From the NCBI GenBank assembly GCA_002150815.3, contig NDFF03000377.1:1-61271 (forward strand): a DNA stretch of 61,271 bases, written 5' to 3'. The number at the start of each line of letters is the position of its first letter. The stretch's first letter is position 1. The notes beneath the pieces are model-generated. The model was not told where the DNA came from and did not search any database. It saw only the letters and a list, made by a program, of their open reading frames with translations. The stretch comes from Grammothele lineata (Eukaryota > Basidiomycota > Agaricomycetes > Polyporales > Polyporaceae). Positions 49,899 to 60,731 of the stretch are shown piece after piece. Made by a program: the position numbers and the translations under genes.

Positions 49899-49907
49899 CT
49901 TATAAGC
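49899..49907 (+). promoter_or_regulatory. TATA-like core promoter of DUF6533 gene F
   Basis: CTTATAAGC, 114 bp before the ATG. Confidence 0.5.
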
Positions 49908-50020
49908 ACGCTCCCGAGCAGGGAGCCCGGGCATTCCGTGTACCCTCCCCACACAGGCTACTCGGACTTCGTGTTGTATTCTTACGCAGGAGTCACACAC
50001 GGTTCTACGCACACACAGTC

Positions 50021-51679
50021 ATGGCGTATGTACCTCCAGATGAAGCGGCGGAAATAGCTATCGCCGTTGGTACAGCGTGAGTCATACTCAATCATACATA
50101 CCGTATGACCTCTCACTGCAGCTCTCATTGAACGCACAGAATCACTGAAAACTGTGTCAGTTGTGCAGTCATAGGTGCTGAATTCTGCGATTGGGCGGTT
50201 TACCGAGTTAGACTGACGCACATAATAGTGATCTTAGCCTACGAGTTGTGCATCACAATTGGGGACGAGATCAACCTGTTTTGGAAAAGAAAACCGAATT
50301 TAGCGACGCTTGTGTTTGCCTTCAACCGGTACACACCCTTGACCTACCAGCTGGTATCGTGGCTAGTTTACTTCGTAACTTCTCAAGCGGTGCGCACACA
50401 TCATGCTCCATGACAACTCCTCATTAACTCGTTACTTTTCTAGGGGTGTGTATCGTCACTCTCCGAATAAGGAGAAACGTGTATACTCATCAGCACATGT
50501 TCTAATCTGATAGCTGCGATGTGTACAACATATCGACGAAAACGGCTCTATTGCTTCAATACGTTCCGTGGATGTGTGAGTAATCATAATTCCATTTGTT
50601 GGATACTGTGCTCATTCGTACATAGTATTCTCGAGTCTGCGTGTCAACGCAGTATCCGAAGGAAGGCACTGGAGCCTTGCGGTCGTTGTGGCTGTCTTAT
50701 CATTTAGTCCAGTAGTGATGAATCTGGTATGCATTTTCACACACACAGAGCGATATCTTGAGTAGTAACGACCTCGTACAGGCGACCGTACGCTGGCAAA
50801 GGAGTGAATTTGACCCGGTTGACGGATGCATATTCTCATCGTCCGTCCCTCCCACCACTAATCTTATGTGAGTCCTTCTGCACTCCGCTATGGGAAAATG
50901 AGCTAAGTCATGTTACAGATGTACGTGTATATAATCAAGATCATATCCTATGTCCTCATCTGCCGCCCCGCTCCTTAGTGAGTATTCTTTCTCGCGCCAC
51001 ACTCATTATCGCAGACGCTTTAGTTGCCATTGCAACATGGCTCAATCCTTCAGTACGAGCATCTTGTTTCTCAAACGTAAACGGGGCCAAGATACCATCG
51101 TTCGCAAGAGTTCTTCTCGTGAACGGTGAGCAAACCTACCATTGTGACCGCGAGTATCCCTAAAGTCTCGTAGGAACCCTGTACTTTGTGTGAGTACAAC
51201 AGGAGATGTAACCTGGATGCGCTTGCCGGTTTTGATACTAAGTCAATTACTTCGGAAAGCATACTCGGTATACTCAACGCATTGCATTTGGTATTTAATC
51301 TACTCTCCGTACGCTTTATTTCTTTCGGTCAGTAATGAAATTTGAGACTGAAAGCTGACACCGTGAGGTAATCTCATGCAGGTGGCCCATGATCCTATCC
51401 TTGGAGACAATGGAAGCTACGTGATTACATTCACAGACCCGTATTTCTGTCTCATCTTTCCCCCCTTATCGGAGCTTACCCCTTTCCAGGATTACTGCCA
51501 TTCTCGTCTCACGTTTCATGCTTAACCTTCAGCGAGTCAAGGCACGGACAGACGGAACGGATTCAGACTTGCTACCTTCCGGCTTGTCATCAATTCGCGT
51601 CAATTCTGCGATGCTCGGCTCCATCGGGACGACACTCATGCCCTCGGACATTTGGTTACAAGAAGATGTGGAAGCCTAA
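50021..51679 (+). CDS. DUF6533 seven-transmembrane protein, gene F
   Basis: Exons: 50021-50076, 50140-50174, 50229-50389, 50444-50445 (2 nt, GG), 50514-50575, 50626-50726, 50782-50867, 50919-50920 (2 nt, AT), 50979-51125, 51174-51189 (16 nt), 51260-51308, 51382-51440 and 51490-51679; total 966 nt (321 aa, in frame). The start is MAYVPPDEAAEIAIAVG, the signature ILAYELCITIGDEINLFWKR. Later spans are WSLAVVVAVLSFSPVVMNL, LIIADALVAIATW, ILGILNALHLVFNLLS and ITAILVSRFMLNLQRV. Every junction was checked for phase; without either 2-nt exon the frame breaks. Short C-terminal tail. Intact; function unknown. Confidence 0.92.
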
Positions 51680-54600
51680 GACGGAAGTGTTGCCAATATA
51701 GATACATTCATACCTGACACGGTTTGCGCCCATAAGGCCAGTGACGGTAGAACGAAAATCTCGGACAGGAAAAAGGATGAAATGCGGAAATGGGTGTGGT
51801 CGTAGGGCACTCTTATAAGTCACAGATGAATCATTCCATATGATTTTGTAAGGGCCTACACTACTGTGACGAGAAGACACGGGTGAACGCCGGGTCAGAG
51901 ACGTCAGCCTCCGACGTGTTTTGACGTTTATGGTTGGGGATATACCATGGATGCCGCATTGAGAAAGTACTTCTTATACCGCCTGTTTGTGCTAATAGTT
52001 GCCTACTGTGTATAGCGCGCGTTAGTATCAACACCGCCCGCCTAAGTTCGTAGAATGGGCCCGAGATTCTATGATCGCTGTTCCAATGCGAACATCACCG
52101 TAATGATCATTCAAGCTAATTGTGTCTAGACCGAAATCTGAAGCGTATCTATACGAAAGAATATTATGCTCACGCCAGCGATACGTGGGAGCGGCGAAGT
52201 GGAGAATATCATGGTTGTTAGGAGAACGTTACCGACAGAACAGCTTGAAACTGTCACCATCTTGATGGATGCTACGCACCAAGGCGCAAGAGGCCAAAGG
52301 CGCCCGTTTGTCGGAACGGCGCTCCGTTTCCGCCTTTCCACGTCCGGACCGGTACGGACCGATGTTAACCCGGCCGGTCTGCGTTCAACTCGTCTAGCCT
52401 CAGCTGAACCAGTCCGAACTGCTGCTTGTCAATAGTAAGTGGCATAACTTCCTCTCTCGCTGCCATTACTGGTATCCCTCAGTCATTACCTTGCCTCCTC
52501 GTGTAGTTCCTTTGACTCCGCTCGTCGCCCCTTCTACTCATCCTGGCTGTAGCGAAACCTTGTGCTCGACGAAAACAGATGTTGATGCCAGGACGGTACG
52601 CCCACACATTCAAACAGCCATACGAGGATCGCGCTCAAGTCCTAAATCCTTCGCCAGCTACTTCTCTTGCGCTCTCTCCATGAATGCTACACGTTTGTCG
52701 CGAGGGACCGCCTCTGTCGTGACTGTTTCTCCAAGAGCAGCATGACGTCCACAAGCAGCCCACGGCTGTGAGCATACGCAGGTGCGTGCTCGGCTGGCAA
52801 CCCGAAACGCGATCCACTCACTAAATCCTATGGTTTCGCAGAAATGGCAGAGCAGTAGTGTCGCGGATGGTGAATTCGATACTCTAGTTGCTACTGAAAG
52901 TTTTCGTTAGCGGAGCAGCGGGAGGAACGCAGGGCAGAGCACACGATGCAATATGTAAGGAGCACCGTGGGAGGGCGCAATGGTGGAAAGTACGCAACAG
53001 GTACGTCTTTGTATAACGGTCTTATCGCAGTTGTTCCATGCGAGTCAGATGGGATCAATGTGTGTATGACACATACACCCCTGAGATCCTCGAGGGCTCG
53101 TACTCCTAGCGAGTTGCACGCTGGAAGACGTCCTAGACGCTACAAGTACAAGAGCAATGGTGTCGTCTTCTGCGCTAGCGTTACACCTACGCGTTCCCCG
53201 GGGTGAGTCTTGATACGGCAATCCATATTTACCATCGTACGGTCGCCTGCGTGTCAACGAGTTTGATAGTTGTCTTCGAAGACCGGCTGGACCCCATCCG
53301 CGATTAGGTGAGTCCTAGCACCAGCTTCTTGGCTGACTACTATCCTGATCTTACGGTATAGATGAATGGAAACGGACAGTTGACACTGCTGTCGCGCCGC
53401 TGTTAAGTATTGCCGGATACTCACTCGGTCCTGATGGAGGATATGCGTCAATCACTCCACGTTGACTGAGGGTCTGAGGCGTGCAGGGAGCAGCGGCTGA
53501 GACCGCCCGTTCGCGCGTCGGACGTACATGATCATATGCCCGTCATGTCTCCCATAAGGTCCTGATGGAGATGCCTTCTTTCTGCGCGACGCCCGAACGA
53601 GATACAGGTACGTTTTGACTCAGAGTCACACATCTTAACTCAGCTGACGACATCTTCCATGGCTAAGAGATTATTTCCTGATCCCAACCCAATGTATTAA
53701 TATCGCGCACGGACTAGAATAGCAGATGTGCTTCGGCTCGCGAGAGATGCGTGGATGGATTCGACGGCGCGCCACTCTTAGCATTCGTCTCACTTCTGAC
53801 AACACTAATATGGTAAGTTGTAGCGCAGCGGCAGATATGCCAAATCGCCGTGCTTTCTCTCAACCTCCGAAGAGCGTGCTGTAGGGCACTCTTCTCGTGT
53901 TGCAGTTGGAACCGGACCTTTCCTCGTCCTCCGAGAGCCCGGGACAGTCGAGTTCCGGCTTGAGGTGTCGATTCCCGTTGCTCTACCATCTACTTCACCG
54001 GGTCATCATGTGCCGACTGGGAGTCAATGATCATCTGTCGACATTTTATCGCACATAGCCAAGGTGTGGATAGTTGTATGGGGCTAAACCCTGGGCACTG
54101 GCAGACAATACAACTCGCGCTGTCACTAGTACGTCGTCTTTCCACTCAACAGCTGCATGGTTGTCTTAGATGGCAACACTCTGACCGTCGCCATAGAGCC
54201 GCCTGCGAGGACGGCCTTCAGCTTGTATGGTGCTCAATCAATATGAACACTGCTCGAATCTGCTCTACAAGAATGGATCATCGCTACGGGTAGCACGCAA
54301 GACGCATTTGCGTGAACTGCGAAGTTCCGCGGTCCCATACGAGCGTCTCCAGCACCATCTTCCCACCTCAGACTCTCGGTTGTCGCCTTCTACCTACCTC
54401 GATCCGGCCATGCAATGGCCTTGAAACCAATTTCTGGAAAAGTGTTCGGTACGTCTTTCTGCACTTGTGTAACCATCCATGGAGCCATGCTGTGTGGAGT
54501 TTGCGAACAACTCACTCAATCACACTCTAGTAAGCTCCTTAGTCACCAGACCAACATGCGTACGAATACTAGGCTCTAGAAACCCGTGCTCGTGCGCGTT

Positions 54601-54962
54601 TTTGTCCGTCTCTATGCATTGCATCACTCTATCGATGTTCATCTCTACATCACACGGCTGCTGTGTTGAAAATAACTGGGCATCAACATCGAGGCATGCG
54701 GGAGATGAACGCCATGGGCGCTGGCACCACAATGGTACCGCATCGTAAGTGTGGTCAGGGCCTCCGGCACATGGCTTCACATTGTCCCGTCGCACCTCTA
54801 GCTCGCTCGGCAGTCTCAACACCGTACAAATACGACCGGTGTCAGGGAGAGGCCAGGGACTGATTTATCATCAGGATTGAGACTAGGCTGTATCGTCGCG
54901 GTTACGGTGAAAACAATGGTGCGTTGCTCAGAGAACCGAGCCCTTATCGTTTGGGAGTGCTA
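51680..54962. other. 3.3-kb interval, possible AspRS 5' relic at 52.3-53.0 kb
   Basis: Near 52343-52375 the palindromic CCGGACCGGTACGGACCG motif occurs. About 550 bp downstream (52910-52945) the string cggagcagcgggaggaacgc resembles the charged N-terminal exon of the AspRS copies (cggagcagagggaggagcgc). This may be a fifth, very degraded AspRS 5' end; the match is short. The minus-strand frame 53989-53714 contains a helical stretch (LQHEKSALQHALRRLRES) without known match. No other gene was recognised. Confidence 0.3.
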
Positions 54963-54971
54963 GTTAAAAGC
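54963..54971 (+). promoter_or_regulatory. TATA-like core promoter of DUF6533 gene G
   Basis: GTTAAAAGC, 102 bp before the ATG. Confidence 0.5.
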
Positions 54972-55072
54972 ACATTGTCGCAGCTTATTAGGGTGTTCAA
55001 CCTCAGCACACTCAGTATCTCTCCCTCCAGCAATTGACCATTCTCCCGTCCCGTCACCTTTCAGTGTCCACC

Positions 55073-56742
55073 ATGTCATCAGTGACGTCAGAAGAGGCTG
55101 CAGAAATTATTGCCTCTATTAGTGCAGAGTGCGTAACACCTCAGTCACAATAGCCGCTATGCCATCCCGTAGCTGACACAGAACATGCATTACTTTCGAT
55201 GTGCAGCTACACAGCTAATATCGTTGTGATTGCCATCTCAAGTATGTGGGCGTGGCCGATAGATCATGGCGTACATGTACTAATGGATTTTATAGCTCTT
55301 CTAGTTTATGAATGGTGTCTCACTGTCGGCGACACTGTCAATCTATTCTTGGGGAAAAAGATCACGCCTGCTGCCGTCATTTTCTTCCTCAACAGATATA
55401 TACCCCTTGCATACCGGATGTGGTCCTGGATATATCCTGATCCAACTTCTGACGAAGTACGTACTCCATATGATCAGGCAAGTCATCAAAGTACTGACTG
55501 CAGTTGTAGAGGTATGCCTGTTTGACTGCACGATGGTGTGCAAGCGTTCATCTTATTGTGGAACCGAATGGGTGCTTTCCCTAGCTGCAAGGCCTTCCTC
55601 CTTGTGGACGTGATCCTCGGTGCATTGCAGTATATCCCTTGGATGCGTGAGTGGCTCCGTTCCTCACTCAATTAGCCCAAATTTTGATTTTCGTGCAGTC
55701 TTTTCTGGGCTACGTGTTTATGCGCTGTCGGGTGGCAGACAGCGGACCCTCGCCATTGCCGTCACAGTGCTGTCAGCGGGTCCCATTGTGCTTAACTTAG
55801 TAAGTCTGATTTTAAGAGCTCCTTGGAATTGCTGTTTATGATCTACAGTCAAAGTTCGCCTGGGAGCATATTACATTCAGCTGGGAGGATGGATGTAATC
55901 TCTCATTAGCTATGCCGTCCACTACCTTCCTCATGTAAGTCCTTCAGCTATTCGTGTACGCTTACGAGACTTATTCAAACCCCGCGAACAGATGTACGGG
56001 CATACGCACTAAAATCCCTAAGATGAATTTTCTGAATTTCTTTTACAGACACCGTTCTCTCGCGTTCCACGCTTATTGTTGCCGATATCCTAGTCATCGG
56101 TACAACATGGTTCAATCACTCGGTCCGTCAAGCCGCTCTTTCATACCCAGCAAATGCCGAAAGACGGTCACTCTCGAGAATTCTTTTCATTGACGGTGAG
56201 CGCGCTAATTGTTTCACTATATGGATTCTCATTAAACGAAATTAGGGTCTGTGTACTTTGTGTATGTTACGCCATGTTGTCAACAGAGTTGAGCCATGAC
56301 AATTAAGCTAACATTTGCGCCCAAGAACACTCGCCGCACTCAACACATTGCACCTCACGCTTACTTTGTACTCCGTATGACTGTCTCCTTACGTCTGACA
56401 GTGAGATAATTGATGACAATGTACCTCTCTAGATTGCAGCTCCCTATGGTCAACCCGAGGTGGGTACAAGCAGTATTACCGAGTTCACGGAGCCGTACGT
56501 CCACTCAACTTATGTTCCCTGTCATCTATGACTAATTCTACAGTATCTGGCCGCTTAGGATAACCGCTATTCTCATCTCTCGACTTATGCTCGACATAAT
56601 TCAAGTGAACGTTCCAAGATATGACTCCGAACCCTCATACTCCTGGATTTCAAGCGCATTGTCTCTCCGCCGCACCGACTCCTTCATGATTGATTCTGTT
56701 GAACCAGAAATGCGCTCTAATCAGGAGGGTAACGCCGCTTAG
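55073..56742 (+). CDS. DUF6533 seven-transmembrane protein, gene G
   Basis: Exons: 55073-55128, 55207-55241, 55296-55456, 55510-55511 (2 nt, AG), 55585-55646, 55699-55799, 55849-55934, 55992-55993 (2 nt, AT), 56049-56195, 56246-56261 (16 nt), 56326-56374, 56433-56494 and 56559-56742; total 963 nt (320 aa, in frame). The start is MSSVTSEEAAEIIASI, the signature LVYEWCLTVGDTVNLFLGKK. Glu of the usual signature is replaced by Thr and Trp by Leu, so it is the most diverged member. Later spans are LAIAVTVLSAGPIVLNL, LSRSTLIVADILVIGTTW and LAALNTLHLTLTLYS. Intact; function unknown. Confidence 0.9.
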
Positions 56743-57456
56743 CAAGTGGATGAAGGTATGTCCATCTGTAAGATACATTATTTACTTTACGCAGCGTCTG
56801 ATCTCATCCTAAACAACGAGAAAAATGGCCACAGCACGCCAACGAGGGTGGAGATGGATATTTCAACCTGATTTATTCGTCCATGAGACAGGTTTCGCGT
56901 CCTTCATTATAGTTGTCCTCACTATTTTTTTCTTTCTGTCTTGTGAAAACTCAGGCTACAGCATCGCACGGATACCCTATTTATCTGCATATCCTTTGTA
57001 CAGCTTGTGGATTGGTACTACATGTACTCCGAGTCACGGAGTTCGAACACGCGCCCCTCATAAATCTTGTCAATTGAGAATCTCTAACCAAGCCATAAGT
57101 TGTGACTCAGGTATTCGACAAGCTTCCATGTGGGCGGCATGAATCCCAGTTACCACAGAGGGTGCGCGAGGGTCCCTCTAAATCTCAGTCTGAGCAGAAG
57201 CAACGAACACGTTCGCATGTGGGCGCCGGTCCGACGCCCAGCCGGACCCTGACGCGGTTCGACGCTCGAGCCCCCTTGGCGTTCGTCTTTCAACGTGCCA
57301 GCCTCCACCGCGCATATATAGACTCCCCAGGTCGTCGCCTCTCTCTTTTCAACCTAGACGATTCTTTCACTTCCACACCTCGAACAGGATTGAGGGCCAT
57401 GTACGTCCGCTAGTCGCTACACGCCACAACTACCTCGCTGAGAGACCCAACACGCC
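56743..57456. other. Intergenic with a TATA box for the next gene
   Basis: No gene was recognised. GGTCCGACGCCCAGCCGGACC (inverted CCGG-type motif, about 57228-57247) lies ahead of a TATATA (57315-57320), both upstream of the small gene at 57457. Confidence 0.45.
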
Positions 57457-58183
57457 ATGAGGTATGTCGACTCGACCGTTCATCCCGCTCTGCATTCTTA
57501 CTCGTCGCTACCAGCATCGAAAGTCTCCGGCCGTACTTCAATGTGGACCATTCGGTTCATCTCCGCCTCTCCGCCGCCGTCGTGAATGGAGCGCAGGAGG
57601 GGACATACGTGTTCCACCGGGCACCGCAGTGCCGCGCAGCGTGGTATCGCGTCCTTGTGGCACACATGCACCTCCGCCCGCGCGCACCCCGCCCACACAA
57701 CGAGAGCACGTCCCTGTGCCGTTGCGTCAGCGCCCACGATCATTTCATGATCAGAGCCCTGTGAGGACCTGGGTGCCCCGGGACGTGCGCCTGATATTCT
57801 GGAGCCGGCGAGGGCGGGCGGGGAAGCGACGGACGCCTACGACGACCAGCAACATGCGCGAAAGCGTCACAGTTTGGTGGTACACGCCCAGCGTGAATGT
57901 ACATGTGGCTATTAAGAGCGCGAGTCTGGCGACTGTGCGCCCGGGTGCGCCTGAGCTTCGCGAGGCGCGATGGATGGTCGCGCGTCATCGGGTTGCGCTC
58001 GAGATAGGCCGATCAATACTAGCGCGACTGGTCCTGAGCCCCCAGGAGGACGAAGGGGAGCAGGCGTATTCAGGTTGGTACTCGCGAAGGGCCTCTGAAC
58101 GCGCATGGGGTCGCGCTGCCAACGCGGAGACGCCCTCTTCAGGTATGTCCTCTCGCACTGTCAGCGACTCGCGCGAAGGCTGA
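57457..58183 (+). CDS. Small unrecognised protein, three-exon model
   Basis: Proposed exons: 57457-57461 (only ATGAG), 57515-57760 and 57805-58183; total 630 nt (209 aa, in frame). The model is supported by a TATATA box 137 bp upstream, a GTATGT..CTACCAG first intron and a GTGAGG..GGAG second intron. The protein starts MSIESLRPYFNVDHSVHLRL; the middle has SVTVWWYTPSVNVHVAIKSA and the tail is Arg/Ser-rich. I recognise no domain. The last exon may contain another intron (gtatgt at about 58143). The small first exon is unusual but common enough in basidiomycetes. Confidence 0.4.
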
Positions 58184-58949
58184 CGAGACATCGTAGGGCT
58201 CGCTGCGGCGTGGCGCGACCCATGGTGGCGTCTCCCACACCGACCCACCTGAGATAGAGGGGGCGCGACCTGCACTGGTGCGTCACGCGAGGTTCCTCGC
58301 GAATCTATATAAGTTCCCTCTCTCAACATCGCGAGCGCGCGCACACCCATTATGCACGTCATGGTACCCCGTATCTTCACTCACTCTCACTACTAACTGG
58401 CACCGAGAGGTCTGAAGACCTCTCGGTCAACCTCCCGAGGTACGGTCGGTCGTCGTGCGCTCGCGCGCGACCGCCGCGCCTGGCGCAGGCCTCTCCGTAG
58501 CCCTCGGGACTAGTACTCGCCGCGCTCGCGGTGAAAAAGCTAACGTGCGCCGAAGCGTGACTGTCCTTGCGGTTTTCCGGAGTACGTGCGAACGCGTTTG
58601 TGACGGTGGTACTCTTTTCTTTGCGCTGCTTCATGTACCTTTTAGACACTCTGTTGAATCCGTGGATATCAAGTTGTGCTTCTCCGTCGAGCGAGACAAC
58701 GTTGGCGCGACTCATGGACTTATTGCCCAGACGCCGCGCCGCGCCGCGCCTCCTGAGGGACCGGCCTGAGGTCGTTCAGAGGTTGAACATGTGGCTACTG
58801 AGTCAATGCAGAACACGAACTAGTAGTATAACGCCTAGCGATCTCCCATGTGGAATGTATCGTACATACATTTAGGCGCGTCCATCTCCAACGAACCAAG
58901 TGAGCGATCGCACTATCGTACTCACGCCACAACCAGCATAGTACCTCCC
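58184..58949. other. Intergenic with a perfect palindrome
   Basis: It contains CTATATAAG (about 58303-58311) followed 40 bp later by an ATG with only a 14-codon frame, so no gene is called. A perfect 26-bp palindrome lies at 58402-58427. The rest is GC-rich with no recognisable gene. Confidence 0.4.
58402..58427. repeat. Perfect inverted repeat, 12-bp arms
   Basis: ACCGAGAGGTCT, two bases (GA), then AGACCTCTCGGT. No U-run follows on the plus strand, so it is not a bacterial-type terminator; it could be a protein-binding site or hairpin. Confidence 0.8.
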
Positions 58950-60198
58950 CTACGTCAAGGCCCAATCCCAATCCGCACCCTTAGGCCGAAACCTCACGAA
59001 GCTCCCATAAAAGTCCTCATACTCGCCCGCATCCGGGTCGAACTGAAAGTTCAGCCACCAGCCAACGAAGACGCCGCCCTCGTACACGGACGTCACCCAC
59101 GACCCGTGCGGGCGCGGCTTCGTGGGCCGGGTGGCCGCGCAAGGGCGGTATACTTTGATGATGGTGCCGACGTGGAGGGGCTTGCGATGGGGGTGTTTCT
59201 TCTTCATGTCGTTCTCGCTGGAACGGGGCGCGCGCGTGAGGAGAGGTGGGGACGGATAGAAGGGATGAGACTCACTGTTGCTCCCAGAGCTCCCAGCCGC
59301 GCTGGAGGAAGTCGACTTCCTTGGTCTTGGGGTCGAGCTCTTCGTCGACACCGCTGAGGGTCGCGAACTTGCGCGAGACGAGGGTGCGGAGGTTTCCGAG
59401 GTTGTACGAGCGGCCAAACGCTCGCGGATTGTGGGGGTTGTCGAAAGGGACGAACGGGAGGGTGTCGATCTCAAAGTCTTTGAGGCGGAAGTACGCCATC
59501 GCTTTGGGAGTGGACGTATTCAAGCGCGACGGTGAGTTCACCGGGCAGAAAGGAGGGTGGCGAAACGCACCATCAGACCTATGTACCTCCCTGTTGCCCA
59601 CTTTCTGCGTGTAGTCCGGGTCGTCCGCGCGGATCCACTTGTGCCCCTGGCACCACGCCCGCCACTTCTCGTCCCGCGCCTTCTGTACCTCCCGCTTGCT
59701 GGGCCCCTTCTTCTTCGTCGCAGCCTCGCCTGCCTGACGACGACGACGTTTTGTAGGCTGCTCATCGACCTCCGGTTCGGACTCTTCCCCTCCGACGGAC
59801 GTAGAAGCGAATGGGACAGGATCGCGAGTCGAAACATCTGCGCCGTCCCGTTGGGCCTTTGCCTTGCCTTTGGGAGAAACGCGGGCGTGCTTGAGGGTCG
59901 GGATGGGGGACGCGTCGTTCTCGGACAGCGGTGACGATGAGGGCTCAGGTTTGACCTTGGCTTCTTTCTTGACGGCGGCGGTACGCTTAAATCGCGCGTT
60001 TCTGGCGCTGGACGACGCGGGGGAGCTGGGAGGGCGATGGAGAGGGGGGTCGCTCGGTTCGTCTTTAGCAGGAAGTTCACTGACCGGCCGGCCGACTTGC
60101 GTGGGCGGAACGTGCTCCTGCGCTGGCTCGGATTTCACCTTGCCGCTCGGGTTCGAGGAACTGTCTCCAGAGATCGTAGCGTGCTTGCGTTTGGCCAT
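58950..60198 (-). CDS. Basic nuclear-type protein with XPA C-terminal-like segment
   Basis: Exons 60198-59276 and 59217-58950 (GTGAGT..TTCCAG intron) total 1191 nt (396 aa, in frame). Residues 1-180 are disordered, rich in Ser/Pro/Glu/Lys, with a basic cluster (KRRRRQ, about 150-155) that fits a nuclear localisation signal. Residues 227-260 (LNTSTPKAMAYFRLKDFEID and LPFVPFDNPHNP) resemble the start of the XPA/Rad14 C-terminal DNA-binding domain; this is recalled similarity, not a search. There is no C4 zinc finger before it, unlike true XPA. The C-terminal exon (HGSWVTSVYEGGVFVGWWLN) is a compact basic/aromatic module I do not recognise. Without the intron the frame stops at residue 308. The start is followed by MAKRKHATIS. 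Confidence 0.7.
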
Positions 60199-60731
60199 TC
60201 TGCGTGACTGTGAGTGGGCGTAGAGAAAGGAGAGGGGTGCCCCCCTGAGCGCTACGCGGGTTTACATATATGTGACCTCAGCCCGATCAACTGGGTAATC
60301 TAGGGCAACCCGGAAGACTCAAAAGAGCCAGAGCGGGTCTACCGGGGAGCCTGATCTGGATAGGAGGACTCACTAATACTCGACGTTGCCTAGCTAACTC
60401 GCCGCGCCGTGAGCTCGAAGATTCGGTCACAAAACGGTATCTCCGGGATCAGGGTGCTGCGAGTTTGCTAACGGCAAAGAATGGCGACCTCCAAAATCGC
60501 GTCGCTCTGAGCCGGAGCAAAGTTGAGCTTTGGATGTGGAATATCACGAGCACGGCATAACATGCGGGCCACTCACCAGCTGACGTTCCTGATACTGACA
60601 CGTAGTCACCTATACCGGCCTGACTTGCCTTGGGTGAAGACCAAAAAAGACTGAGAGAGACAGCGACATGTGTTTCAGAGATACTGGGTCAGATTAAGAG
60701 GATAGATGGAGGAAGGGCAGTGGTAGTGCCT
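60199..60731. other. Intergenic, promoter side of the XPA-like gene
   Basis: No gene was recognised. It ends at the MULE target-site copy. Confidence 0.5.

Noticed and set aside
50435..50450. Explanation of the first micro-exon as a zero-length recursive splice site
   Set aside because: Recursive sites are AG|GT with nothing between; here two bases lie between AG and GT in every paralogue, and the frame needs exactly two.
58303..58365. Gene starting at ATG 58352 after a TATATAA
   Set aside because: The frame closes after 14 codons and no convincing intron extends it.
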